Assembly: GCA_947095585.1 (NCBI GenBank)
Contig: OX352761.1
Coordinates: 49,650,019 to 49,714,018 of the forward strand
Length of the DNA stretch: 64,000 bases
Direction of reading: 5' to 3'
Origin: Nephrocerus scutellatus
Taxonomy: Eukaryota; Arthropoda; Insecta; Diptera; Pipunculidae
The notes beneath the pieces are model-generated. The model searched no databases, was not told the DNA's origin, and saw nothing but the letters and a program-made list of their open reading frames with translations. A program made the translations under genes and the position numbers. Shown piece after piece: positions 44,775 to 55,935 of the stretch. Each line of letters starts with the position of its first letter. Position 1 is the stretch's first letter.

Positions 44775-44960
44775 AAAAAAAAATGGAAAATTTGTATGTG
44801 AGCCCCCCGATACTGCAGCCCGAACTTTCTGAAATTTTAATAGATATTGTTACCGAAAATATACATGTGTGGAAAATTTCAATAAAATCGGGCTATGGGA
44901 AGTGGGCTGAAAATTAATCAGAAAATCTGACGCGAAGTTGATATTGAGAATTTAAAAAGA
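44775..44960 (-). repeat. R1 repeat end fragment
   Basis: Contains GTGAGCCCCCCGATACTGCAG, then TATACATGTGTGGAAAATTT, ATCGGGCTATGGGAAGTGGG and GAAGTTGATATTGAGAATTT, the inverted left end of R1. Confidence 0.65.
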
Positions 44961-45690
44961 AGAGGCGTGACAGATTGGTTGAAAGAAAAGTAGAGACCGA
45001 TCTATTACAGGGTTAAAATTAAATCCACACGAGCGGCAAAGAACCGCTGGTGAGGAATTATCGGATCTGGCAGATCTGTCAAGTATATCGGTCACCATTG
45101 AGAGGAAGAGCAAGAATATGAAAAACCAACCCAATTCTTACTTGACCTAGGAATCTCTGACTATACCGCTGAACATGCACCAGAATGGACTGCTTGTTTG
45201 TTCCAGCAGTACCGTCTTCACTAGAAGAAGCGAATGTTAAAAGCTGGCAAAGGTGACGGTCCGCTTGTCTGGAAAAAATCCTGTAGAAATTGTCGCAAGA
45301 CTCCGAACCCAAAATTTGGGTGTTGACACCCTGTGATGAGTGTGGTGATGATGCATCTCTGTCGGAATGGATAAGCCATCAGTGAAGAAAAAAGCGTTTA
45401 TACTGCTCTCTTTGTTGTGCCTCAGTGCTCATCAATGGAAGTGGTAAGGATAAGGGGATAAGCCATAGATAAATGTTTATAATTTTTAATCAGATTAACC
45501 TGCAATATAGCAAATCGGCAACAGATTTGCTGTGTAGTGGCCATGCGAAGTTACAAACATCACCTCATATATTTTTTTATAATTAGCGCACGCTACAAGG
45601 GTTTTGCCTAGGCGCAGCCTGGGCTTGAAAATATTTGGAAAGAATGAAAGTGTTGTGTTGGGTGGAGTTAAGTTGAGCACTCACAAACTA
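44961..45690. other. no recognised gene
   Basis: Short open frames occur on the minus strand (44952-45312), but none gives a familiar protein and no splice or promoter signals are convincing. The higher G+C at 45000-45320 could mark a decayed coding segment. Confidence 0.35.
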
Positions 45691-45960
45691 GAATATTATG
45701 ATTATAAACCCACTTTGACGGCTCTACATTTTCATTACTTCATACATCAATTCAACAGAACATGTGAATACAGAAGTGTACGGCAACTGTATATTATATG
45801 TACAGCATCGTATCATGTGTGGGTTTATAGAATATTATGATTATAAACCCACTTTGACGGCTCTACATTTTCATTACTTCATACATCAATTCAACAGAAC
45901 ATGTGAATACAGAAGTGTACGGCAACTGTATATTATATGTACAGCATCGTATCATGTGTG
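45691..45960. repeat. 139-bp direct tandem duplication
   Basis: GAATATTATGATTATAAACC starts at 45691 and again at 45830. About 130 bases (to CATGTGTG) are identical in both, with a GGTTTATA spacer after the first. Recent local duplication; no gene. Confidence 0.88.
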
Positions 45961-46377
45961 TTCATGTCTAATGTAGATCTAGGTGATCAGTGCGCTGAGA
46001 AAAATTTGTGCCAACATCCAACATTTATAAACAGTCAGAGGAAAAAAGTTTGGTTCAGGAAAAACTGAAATTACTCTTTTCCATGTATTTTTGTATGAAC
46101 TTGCGACCGATATAAGTGTCGATTCTCCAGTTTTCTGGGTAACAGACGTGGTCAATGGGTTGAAGGGGGCCCGTAGGCGGGAGGTCAGTGGGCGGAGTGT
46201 CAGGAATTAGTATGGGGCTAGGATAAATTATTTTATACTTTTTAATAAAAACGTTTTATATTAAAATCTATTTTTATTCAAATACTTATTATTGTAAAGC
46301 ATCTATTTATTTCTTAGTTTGGGACGTTTGCTCATGAAATTGTGAAGTAGATTCTCTTGTGAATGATTTTATAATAA

Positions 46378-46630
46378 CGGGTAATTTTTTGGGAGGTTTG
46401 TTTTTCCGTACTCAGTATTGTTTGGCAAATCATTATGAAAAAAAAAAAAAAAAAAAAAAAAAAAATGACATTTGTGAAAAATAGTCGTGGTAGCCATATG
46501 CCAGAAATTGTGTTTAAATGTTAAATGCCAAAAAATTATCTACCAAATAAAAAAAAATTTTGGTCATTTCATAATTTTATATGTGTTTTATTCAAAAAAA
46601 AATCGGTAACCTCTTAAAAAAACACCCGTT
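46378..46630 (+). repeat. poly-A MITE copy with internal deletion
   Basis: Same family as 32091-32720. It starts CGGGTAATTTTTTGGGAGGT, lacks about 58 bases (CGATAGATGTCG to ATTTCTA), has an A tract of about 25, and ends CTCTTAAAAAAACACCCG before TTAGATATAACG. Confidence 0.75.
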
Positions 46631-46638
46631 AGATATAA

Positions 46639-46888
46639 CGTGTGTGCAAAATTTCAATAAAATCGGGTCATGGGAAGTGGGCTAAAAATTGATCAGAAAA
46701 TCTGACCAGCCAGCCAGCCAGCCAACCAGCCAGCAGCGTGCACGCGAAGTTAATATAGAGAATTTAAAAATGAGCCCAATCGGTTCAGCAGTTCTCAAGT
46801 GATGCGGTTACCAACGAGCTGGCGAAATGTGCTCAAACTCAACTAAGCAATTCATTAACTTATAGCGAGAAAAGAGTTAAAAAATCTA
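46639..46888 (-). repeat. left arm of a 250-bp inverted repeat (R1 end plus Helitron-like 5' segment)
   Basis: Inverse of 47688-47935, near identical. It contains the R1 end (AGCCAGCCAGCCAGCC at 46703-46735, GAAGTTAATATAGAGAATTT), then GAGCCCAATCGGTTCAGCAG, TTCTCAAGTGATGCGGTTAC and CGAGAAAAGAGTTAAAAAA. The CAAGTGATGCG part matches, in inverse, the Helitron start at 41771-41790. Confidence 0.8.
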
Positions 46889-47074
46889 TGTATCAAAAAA
46901 ATAAGTAGCTTCCGCTGTTCTGCAAGCCATAAAAGATATATAAGTTTAAGTCATCATTATTGTTTAATGCAGATTCAATCCAGACGAATCAACATCTGAT
47001 CAGACAAGCTACAGAAAAATGTAAAACTCCATAACCGTTTATGTTTATGGACTTTTAAGGCTATCTATGAAATC

Positions 47075-47350
47075 ATCATGGCTCAGTGGATAAGTGAATG
47101 GCTTCTAAGCAGGAGTTTCATGGTTCGAATCCCGAAAGTATTTTCCACGATGTCTCACCTCTCGCGAATGTCAGACAAACTTCCGAGAGTAATAACTTGT
47201 CACGTAAAGCTCCTCAATTCGCCTTTGGGATACGGCATTAAATTGTAGGTCCCTTCCATTTGTGTGCAAAAATATACATTCACAATACAATTGGTCGCCA
47301 GAAGCTAGGCCTTGGAACGCAACGATCTGTCGCGCCGAATATTATTATTA
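47075..47350 (+). mobile_element. tRNA-derived SINE, copy 2
   Basis: Head CATGGCTCAGTGGATAAG (A box), B box GGTTCGAATCCC (47122-47133), the same body as copy 1, tail GCGCCGAATATTATTATTA. It is directly followed by a MITE that inserted at the TA of the tail. Confidence 0.82.
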
Positions 47351-47650
47351 AAGGGTGTTTTTTTGGGAGGTTTGTTTTTCCGATAGATGTCGTTTTATTT
47401 TATGACAGTTGTTTTGACAGCTCAAAGTGGCATTTCTACTCAGTATTGTTTGGCAAATCATTATGAAAAAAAAAAAAAAAAAAAAATTACATTTGTGAAA
47501 AATAGTCGTGGTAGCCATATGCCAGAAATTGTGTTTAAATGTTAAATGCCAAAAAATTATCTACCAAATAAAAAAAAATTTTGGTCATTTCATAATTTTA
47601 TATGTGTTTTATTCAAAAAAAAATCGGCAACCTCTTAAAAAAACACCCGT
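47351..47650 (+). repeat. poly-A MITE, complete copy with TA flanks
   Basis: 300 bp from AAGGGTGTTTTTTTGGGAGG to TCTTAAAAAAACACCCGT, flanked by TA (47349-47350 and 47651-47652). A tract of about 22. The best single copy for defining the family ends. Confidence 0.82.
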
Positions 47651-47687
47651 TAGATATAACGTGTTTTTTTTAATTTTTTTAATTTTT

Positions 47688-47935
47688 TAACTCTTTTCTC
47701 GCTATAAGTTAATGAATTGCTTAGTTGAGTTTGAGCACATTTCGCCAGCTCGTTGGTAACCGCATCACTTGAGAACTGCTGAACCGATTGGGCTCATTTT
47801 TAAATTCTCTATATTAACTTCGCGTGCACGCTGCTGGCTGGTTGGCTGGCTGGCTGGCTGGTCAGATTTTGTGATCAATTTTTAGCCCACTTCCCATGAC
47901 CCGATTTTATTGAAATTTTGCACACATGTATATTT
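47688..47935 (+). repeat. right arm of the 250-bp inverted repeat
   Basis: Mirror of 46639-46888. It reads AACTCTTTTCTCGCTATAAG, then CGTTGGTAACCGCATCACTT and GAGAACTGCTGAACCGATTG, then TTTTTAAATTCTCTATATTAA, the left end of R1. The 800-bp loop between the arms contains the SINE and a MITE. Confidence 0.8.
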
Positions 47936-48198
47936 CCGGTGACAATACTTTCTATTAAAATTTGAGGCCCCTCGGACCTCGGTAAATTACAAAATTTACC
48001 CGATTTTCTTTAAATTTTGTACACATGTGTGTCTTCGATGGAAAACACTTTTTGTAAAAATTTGGAGCGATCGGCCACTTGGGGACCCCAATATACAATT
48101 TTTAAATATCGCTATATCGCATCAGATCACGGCAAGATCTGAGCTCTGTGCTTTGTGAGCAGCGCTGTTCGCTGCCGCTGCGTCATTTCGTGGAGCAC

Positions 48199-48237
<39 letters not shown>

Positions 48238-48243
48238 CTCCGC
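47797..48243 (+). repeat. R1 repeat copy ending at a (TG)n tract
   Basis: Matches 12035-12545 over most of its length, including ATCGCTATATCGCATCAGAT and CTGCCGCTGCGTCATTT, but has a longer (GT)n tract (about 48200-48233). The right end is replaced by the errantivirus-type LTR, starting near AGTATTTAAGCC (48250). Confidence 0.75.
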
Positions 48244-48249
48244 ACAAAA

Positions 48250-48559
48250 TAGTATTTAAGCCATACGCAAATATTCATTCATTCATTTAGTCATAGTCAG
48301 TCGTCTTTCAATCAATCTTCAGTTCAGTATAGTTCTCGTCATCTTTAGTCATCCAGAGTTGCTCATCACTTACAGTTCTTCGTCATGAACAGTTCAGTTT
48401 CAGTTCAGTTAATATAAGTATAATTTATTCAGTGAAGTGTTATTTTTAAAATAAGTTGTGCATACAATAAAAACTTCACTTTTGTAAAAAAGAATATTTT
48501 TGTGTAAATATATTTTAATTTCTTTTTAAAAATATGTTTCATCGATACAAAAATAAAAT
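48250..48559 (+). repeat. 5' LTR (probably U3-truncated) of the errantivirus-type element
   Basis: A promoter-like TATTTAAG (48252-48259) lies only a few bases from the presumed left end, with CAGTCGTCTTTC after it, and AATAAAA signals lie near 48467 and 48553. Because U3 normally adds a few hundred bases before the TATA-like box, the left part seems lost at the junction with R1. With no 3' LTR, the ends cannot be cross-checked. Confidence 0.6.
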
Positions 48560-48577
48560 TGGCGCAGTCGGTAGGAT
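48560..48577 (+). other. primer-binding site (tRNA-Ser type)
   Basis: TGGCGCAGTCGGTAGGATG directly follows the LTR end AAAATAAAAT. This form is characteristic of gypsy/17.6/297-type elements primed by tRNA-Ser. Confidence 0.85.
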
Positions 48578-48580
48578 GCG

Positions 48581-49373
48581 CTTAGTCAACTAAAGACTTA
48601 CCTTTTTTTAAAAAAGTTTAAAAGTGCACCACCAAAACAAAAGGTGTTCGTTGAATTTAAGAAAGATCTTAAACAACGAATTCCTACAAAAGTGAAATAA
48701 AATTGAAAAAAGTATTTCATAACTTAATTTTATGAACAAATTCTTAACACAACTTATAAAAAATATTTCATAATTTTATTTTATGAAATTTTTTTTTAAA
48801 CACACTATCTGAAAATAAATTAAATAAATAATTATACATTATCAAGAAAATTAAAAGAAGAAATCAACAAAGGAATCAACAAAGAAAATTCAACAGTGGA
48901 AGTTAACAGTGAATATTAAAAGAAGAAATCAACAAAGGAATCAAGAAAGAAAATTCAACAGTGGAAGTCAACAGTGAAAATTAAAGAAGAAATTAATAAA
49001 GCAAATTATACAACAAAACAAGAAGACGAATCATCAAGTTCAACAAAAGCAAATTATACAACAAAACAAAAAGACGAATCATCAAGTCATCAACAAAAGC
49101 AAATTATACAACAAAACAAGAAGACGAATCATCAAGTTCAACAAAAGCAAATTATACAACAGCATCATCAAGATCATCAAAATAAAAACAAGGTTAATAT
49201 AAGACTAATTTTTATTATTTTATATAAAAATATAATTATTTTATACAAAAACATATATATTCAAATATATAAATTTATTTTAATACATATATATACATAC
49301 ATATATTACATTGAAACCAATATATAAAAGTGCTTTCTAAAGTGAATATTCATAAATACAAATATAAGTAAAA
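48581..49373 (+). other. leader with internal direct repeats
   Basis: About 790 bases between primer site and gag. Direct repeats AGAAGAAATCAACAAAGGAA (48856 and 48920) and several copies of AAGCAAATTATACAACAAAACAA (49000-49160, period about 60) are present. The frame at 48974-49327 is this repeat read as Lys/Gln/Ser-rich peptide and is unlikely to be a protein. Confidence 0.5.
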
Positions 49374-50470
49374 ATGGCAGTGGAAAATCAAGGAAATAGT
49401 GTGGTAATAAATCCAATCAAATATTTAAATGCACTCCCATATTTTGACGGAAACCCAGACAATTTACTAACCTTTTCGAACTTAGTAGACAGAATACACC
49501 CACTCTTATTAACATACGACGACTTATCCAAATATTTATTTTCTGATATTATTAAAAGTAAATTAATTAAAAAAGCCAGTCATAGAAATAAATACACAAG
49601 CCACTGCATGGAGCGACATTAAAGTTGTTTTACAAAATAACTTTAGTGAAAGACGTAGTCCAGAAGAACTCTACGATGAGTTAAGAGGCGTAACTTTCAA
49701 AAATAACGTATTAGGATTTTATAATGAAATAAAAGACAAATTAAGAAAATTAAATAATAAAACTTTACTAATTTCTGGTCCAGGTGAAATATCAAACCAA
49801 TGTGCATTAAATAATATACGCACAGCATTAACCGTTTTTAAAGAAAAAAAAAACCCGATCCTATGAAAACCGTTTTAACCTGTATAAAACCTGAAAGTCT
49901 TGAATCCGCAATCGACATATTAAGTCAAGGAGGTTACGTAGACCAATATTATAATGAAATAAGTCATTATAACAATAGACAAACGCGTAACTATAACAAT
50001 AACAAATACAATAATCAATTCCCTAATCAACAAGTAAATCAAAATAGAAATAGACAATATAATATTAACAGATACGAACAAAATCAAAATAGAAACAGAC
50101 AATTTAACAATTAACAAATAATAAATACGAACAAAACCAAAACAGAAACGAACAATTTAACAACAATAAGTATGAACAAAATCAGAATAGGAACAGACAA
50201 TTTAATGACCACAGGTATGACCAAAACCAAAATAGAAATTTTCAGTTTAATAACAATAGATATAATCAGAATCAGAATAGGTATAGACAATCTAACAATA
50301 ACTATAGATATGACAGCAGACAACAGAACTACAATAGATTTTCAAACGACATTCAAAATAATTTACCAAGTGTTCAACAAAATCAAACTGTTGAACCTAT
50401 GGATGTTAGTCAATGTGAAACAAGCGAAAATTTTTACTCACGAGCCTCGGAGGTGACTTACCATATATAA
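49374..50470 (+). pseudogene. gag: errantivirus-type gag with Asn/Gln-rich tail, frame broken
   Basis: Starts with an ATG in MAVENQGNSVVINPIKYLNA; the matrix/capsid start reads YFDGNPDNLLTFSNLVDRIH. The frame changes at an A run near 49568, continues with VLQNNFSERRSPEELYDELR to about 49850, then changes back at a long A run (49846-49856). The next frame (49863-50114) ends in NQNRNRQ repeats. A third frame (50115-50469) holds more YEQNQNRN-type repeats (period 14 residues or so) and VEPMDVSQCE at the end. This tail, instead of a CCHC knuckle, is usual in this group. Confidence 0.8.
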
Positions 50471-53400
50471 AAATTAAATCTAATAAAAATCCACTAAAAT
50501 TCATTATTGACACTGAAGCAACAAATTCAATCATTAATCCAGGTCTTTGTAACCCCAAATGGAAAGTACCAATAAATAAAATTCAAATTAAAACAATACA
50601 TAATAATAAAATAAATATAACTGAAAGAGTATCAGTTCCTCTTTTCAAAGAATTTGGCATTTCTGAGCAAAAAATCGACTTTTTGGTTTGTGCATTCCAT
50701 GATAAATATGACGGTTTAATTGGCAATGACATACTGAAACGATTTAACGGTAAATTAGATTATAAACAAAATCTATTAGAAATAAATGGCCAAACAATAC
50801 AAATCTTGTTCCAAAATTCAAAACAGCACACTATACACTTATTAGTGAACCAACAAAAAGGGTTAGCCTATCTCAAGACGAAGATGTTCTTAGAAGGTGA
50901 AGTTATTGCTGATAAAGGAATTTACAATGTTGAAAATCATAAGATTGAAATTCAAACTAATGTAAAATGCTTAGGCCCTATTGAAATTAGACCTAATGAA
51001 ATCGAACATGTAACCACTGAAAACTTTTGTGTAATAGATGAACTTGAAAACATACCACTGATGAAGCAATTACGAACTCAACATTTAAACTTAGAAGAAA
51101 AGCAAAAATTATCAAAAATAATAAATCGATACTCAGATATCTTTTATCAAGAAGGTACAAACCTTACTTTTACAAATGCAATAAAGCATGAAATTCGTAC
51201 AATCGATAATGTACCATTAAAAGTGAAATTATATAGGTACCCATATATACATAAAGATGAAGTCAAACAACAGATTCACGAACTCCTCGAAAATAAAATA
51301 ATAAGACTGAGTTATTCGCCTTATTCCGCTCCTGTTTGGATCGTACCGAAGAAGGTCGACGCAAGCGGTAAACAAAAGTGGAGGCTTGTCTTAGACTATC
51401 GTAAACTTAATGAAGTTACAATAGACGACGAGTACCCTCTGCCAAATATTGATGAAATATTAGATAAACTTGGAAGATGCCAGTATTTCACAACCCTTGA
51501 TTTAGCTAAGGGATTTCATCAAATAGAAATTGAGGAAAAGGATGTTCACAAGACCGCCTTTAATGTAGAAGGAGGACACTATGAATTCTTACGAATGCCA
51601 TTTGGACTGAAGACAGCCCCAGCGACATTTCAAAGACTTATGAATAATATCCTTAAGGATCATATTAATAAGATCTGTTTAGTATATCTGGATGATATTA
51701 TCATCTTTTCAACATCGTTACAAGAACATATAAATTCTATTAATATAATTTTCAATTGTTTAAAAAAGGCTAATTTAAAGATTCAATTAGACAAATCAGA
51801 ATTCTTAAAAAAGGAAACAGAATTCCTTGGACATATAGTAACACAAGAAGGTATAAAACCAAACCCTAAAAAAATCGAATGCGTGACAAAATTTCCCATG
51901 CCAAAAACGGTAAAACAAATTAAACAATTCCTAGGACTAACTGGTTACTATAGGAAATTTATTAAAGACTATTCATTGATAGCGAAACCAATGACATCAT
52001 TTCTAAAAAAGTATGCAAAAATAAACATTTCAGACATAAGATATCAAGAAAGCTTCAATACACTTAAAAAACTGTTAACACATGATCCAATATTAGTATA
52101 TCCTGACTTTACGAAGAAATTTACACTTACAACAGATGCTAGTAATTATGCGTTAGGCGCAGTACTTTCGCAAGATAATCATCCAATTTGTTATGCTAGC
52201 CGCACACTTAATGAACATGAAATTAATTACAGCACAATAGAAAAAGAATTATTAGCAATAATCTGGTCAACCAAATATTTCAGACCATATCTTTTCGGAC
52301 GAAAATTCTTGATCGAAACTGATCATAAACCATTAACTTGGCTTTTCTCAATTAAAGAACCTAATTCAAAACTTGTAAGATGGAGATTAAAATTATCAGA
52401 ATTTGACTACGAAATTAAATATAAAAAAGGAACATTAAATAAAAACGCAGACGCTCTTTCAAGAATAGAAATAAATCTTTATGAAGAAAATGAAGACATC
52501 GAAAACATTAATCCATTTCCAATCACCAAATCTCCTCTAAACATATTTAAAAGACAAATAGCAATTCTTAAAACAAATTCTGGTTCTTTGCGTATAAAAC
52601 AAATAAGAATTTTCAATAAACATAGAAAAGTAATATATCTTAAATCCTTAGATGCAGAAACTGCATTAACACTTTTGAAATCACATTTTAACCCAAAATC
52701 TCTAAATTGCATCTACATAGAAAATGAAGAATTTCTTAAAACACTAGAAGATGTTTATAAAACGCATTTTGAAGCACAAAATCAATTAAAAAAAGTCAGA
52801 ACTGAAATAATGCTAAAAGACATAATAAATGAAGAAGAATTAGCAGAACTTATTTAAGAAGAACACCTTAGAAACAACCATAGAGGAATTATAGAGGTTT
52901 ACAAAGAATTACATTTAAAATATTATAATCCAAAACTCAATATCAGAGTCACTCAATTCATTAATAACTGCGAAATATGCAACTTAGAAAAGTATGAACG
53001 GAAACCAATCAAGCATAAATATCAATTAACAGAAACACCCTCAGATCCTAATGAAATTATTCACGCTGATGTATTCTATACACTCGAAAAACAAATTTTC
53101 GTTACATTCATCGACAAATTTAGCAAATTCGCACAAGCTATTAAAATTACAGCAAGAACTTGGACCGAATTCAAAAGAACCATTCTTGTTCTACTTTCTA
53201 CAATAGGATCAATAAATAAAATTATAGTCGACAACGAACTAGTATTCAAAGCCCTTCCACTAAGAGAATTTTTACAAAATGAACAAGTAGAAATCCACTA
53301 TACTTCTAATAACAATCACACATCTAACTCAGATGTAGAACGCCTACACAACACAATTAATGAACATATAAGATTATTAAAACATGATCCTAACAAAGAT

Positions 53401-53817
53401 AATGATACAGTCGAAGAAAAAATCTTAAAAATAATACGTTTCTATAATAACACTATCCATTCGACTACAGATAAGAAGCCAATAGATTTTAAAAATGGAA
53501 CTATAAAAAATGATGAATATAATTTAATTAAAGAAAAAATTATAAAGAAAAAGCAAATTACTATCGATAAATTAAATACAGGAAGGGAAGAAGTAGAAAT
53601 ACAACCTGGAACAAATTTTATTAAAGAAACACGTGGTGGAAAAAATCATACAAAGTTTAGGATACTCGATACAGAGAAAATCGATGAAAATCATATAATT
53701 AATAAAGAATCTGGTTTAAAATATTACAAATCACACATAAAGCGTAAAAAGAAATTTCAAACAATTGACTCTCATTCAATTCGAGCGAAAAACAAAATTA
53801 CTAAAAGGAAACCTTAA
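50470..53817 (+). pseudogene. pol: errantivirus-type pol (protease, RT, RNase H, integrase), one in-frame stop
   Basis: Protease: FIIDTEATNSIIN (about 50500-50540) with Glu in place of the catalytic-loop Gly. RT: SYSPYSAPVWIVPKK, WRLVLDYRKLNEVT, FTTLDLAKGFHQIEIEEKD (first Asp), FLRMPFGLKTAPATFQRLM and VYLDDIIIFS (51680-51710), all intact. RNase H: TTDASNYALGAVLSQ, STIEKELLAIIW, ETDHKPLTWLF, KNADALSRIE. A TAA at 52855-52857 interrupts the frame. The same frame then gives the integrase zinc finger (EEHLRNNHRG ... NNCEICNL) and core (IIHADVFYT, FIDKFSKFAQAI, IIVDNELVF, NSDVERLHNTINEH) and a basic tail ending KRKP at 53817. Confidence 0.92.
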
Positions 53818-53837
53818 CATATTTCTATCTTTTACAG

Positions 53838-55339
53838 ATGAATTCCCAGATCATAATTTTATTATTTTCAACAATACTATCCTTAATACACGGACAATCA
53901 CTAGAGATACATGACTTAAATAACAACAATGGATACATGACAATTAAGAAAGACGATATTAATATTATTGAAAAATTCTACAAAATCCTTCATATTATAA
54001 ATATAACAGAAATAGAAAATACAATGCATCACATAAACGAAAATATAAACTTAATAAAAATAAAAATCGGTACAACTAACCCAATGTTCAACACATTAGT
54101 ACATAACTATAAACACTTAGAACAAAAAATATACAATCTCAGACCACATTCTAAAAATAAACGAGCACTCATGAATATATTAGGCACAGGACTAAAATAC
54201 CTAGCAGGAACAATGGACTCACAAGATGAGATCGAAATAAAAACACAATTAGAAGCCCTTACTACAAATAATAAAGAATTAATATCAGAAAGTAATAAAC
54301 AAATCTCCTTTAATTCCAAAATCTCTCAACAAATAAAAGACATAACAGACCATATTCAAAAACAACAATTAGATATCACACAGTTTTTAAACAACATTAA
54401 CACATTAAATAAAAACAATTTCAATAAATTACAAGACGAAATAAACTACGTTCAAAATATTTATCAAATTAATTACGATATAAATCTTTTTCGACACCAT
54501 ATAGACGACATAGAACAAATTATTTTAACAAGCAAACTTGGCATATTGACTAGAAACATTTTAACAAAAGAAGAACTTAGGCTAACAGAAGGTATACAAG
54601 GTTTTAAAGACACCAAGATAGCCGTAATATTCGAAAACAAACTTATAATAATTGTCCTATTAATACCAAAATACTCTAATATTTCCTATTCCACTATTAT
54701 TATCGAACCAATACTAAACAAAAATAATAAAGCTCTATTGCTTGATGAAAGCATTTTTATTATAGATGAGAATAATAAAGTATATAACAGAATAGTTAAA
54801 GATAAATTAAAGAAAAACCTACATGAAATAAATGATAACTGTACTTCAAATATTATTAAATTTAAAGAAGCATATTGTCCAATGAAAAACTTTACGGGAA
54901 AAGAAATAAAAGAAATAATACCCGGAATTATTTTGCAAAAAATATTACAAGTATAAATATTGAACATAATTGTAATAAATTAAAATTAAACATATCCGGA
55001 AGCAAATTAATTAAATTTGAAAAATTTAATATAGTCATAAAAAATAAGACATTTATTAATACATATTTTAAAATAAAAGATAGTGTTATTCTCCCATATT
55101 TTGTATCAGAGATAAAAGAAAATAAAACTATAGAAATGATAAAACTTGAGGATTTTCATATCCAAAAAATTGAAACAAATAGAAAACAAATTGAAGAAAT
55201 AACTCTGAGCAATACACATAAAATATTATATCATATACCTTATATTTTAATAATAATCATTATAATTATCGCACTATCAATATATAAAATTAATAAGCGT
55301 AAAAACACCATTAAAATTGTAACTTCGTCACTTGTGTAG
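53838..55339 (+). pseudogene. env: errantivirus-type env (baculovirus F-like), one frameshift
   Basis: A signal peptide is predicted at residues 1-20 (hydrophobic IIILLFSTILSLIHG). A furin-type basic site KNKR is at residues 106-109, followed by a glycine-containing hydrophobic stretch that would be the fusion peptide. Helical heptad-like sequence follows (residues 125-210). The first frame ends at 54956; a second frame (about 54940-55339) carries the rest, including a membrane segment PYILIIIIIIIALSIY near its end and a short basic tail. The change of frame lies at an A run near 54936-54941. In this family Env mediates cell entry; as read, this copy cannot make the full protein. Confidence 0.85.
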
Positions 55340-55935
55340 CATCCCAAAGCGCCCAATTCCTTTTGACACGGTACACATTGACCATTAGGGTCCCCTACCC
55401 AGCCTCCAGTCCAAACAAATATACATTCTTGTAGTTGTCGATGCATTTACAAAATTTATGAAAATCTACCCCGTGAAAACTACCAGCACACGTGAGGTGA
55501 TTTGCTCGCTTCAAAAATATTTTGATTATTACAGTCGACCCCGGCTGATCGTGATTGCTTTACCTCGTTCGAGTTTAGCGAATTTTTGATTAAATGTAAT
55601 GTCGAGCATGTTAAGGTTGCTGTTGCATCGCCGCAAGCAAATGGCCAGGTTAAACGTGTCAACAGGGAACTGACCTCTATGTTAGGCAAGTCCGCTGAAC
55701 CCGTGCAGAATGCAAACTGGTCCCGATTATTGACGATCGTATCGAGTTTGCACTCAATAATACGGTACACTGTTCCACCAAGCGTAAGCCTTGCGAATTG
55801 TTATTTGGGGTTACTCAACGTGGTACTGAAATCGATACCCTTGCTGAACACCTAGAGAGCAAGATATCGGTTCCCCAAACCCTAACCTCTATTCGAGAAT
55901 CAGCTGCTGAGCGCATAAACTTCCATCTGAAATGA
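55340..55935 (+). pseudogene. integrase fragment of another gypsy element, catalytic Glu changed
   Basis: Plus-strand pieces: IPKRPIPFDTVHIDH, then YILVVVDAFTKFMKIYPVKT (core, first Asp region), SLQKYFDYYSRP, FEFSEFLIKCNVEHVKVAVA and SPQANGQVKRVNRELTSML. The Glu normally found in the NGQVxRxN motif is Lys. A missing DNG segment lies near 55560 and stops and shifts occur at about 55394 and 55740. It starts abruptly at the env end and fades near 55935. Different family from the errantivirus-type element (composition is balanced, not A-rich). Confidence 0.78.

Larger units (their letters stand above)
48250..55339 (+). mobile_element. errantivirus-type gypsy element with env (endogenous insect retrovirus), broken
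   Basis: 5' LTR part, primer-binding site, gag, pol (protease, RT, RNase H, integrase) and env in order on the plus strand. Base composition is very A-rich. Breaks seen: two frame changes in gag at A homopolymers, the gag tail shifted again at 50114, a changed protease active site, one in-frame TAA between RNase H and integrase, and one frame change in env. The 3' LTR is missing: sequence switches to another gypsy integrase right after the env stop (55339). Confidence 0.9.

Noticed and set aside
45604..45976. Repeat protein with YYDYKPTLTALHFHY units
   Set aside because: The amino-acid repeat is simply the 139-bp DNA duplication read in two frames; no promoter or wider similarity.
48974..49327. 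Lys/Gln/Ser-rich protein in the leader of the errantivirus-type element
   Set aside because: The frame is a reading of a 60-bp direct repeat in non-coding leader, with no conserved domain.
49920..50323. Hydrophobic membrane proteins on the minus strand
   Set aside because: They are antisense readings of the Asn/Gln-rich gag tail repeats (AAT/CAA codons read as Ile/Val/Leu).
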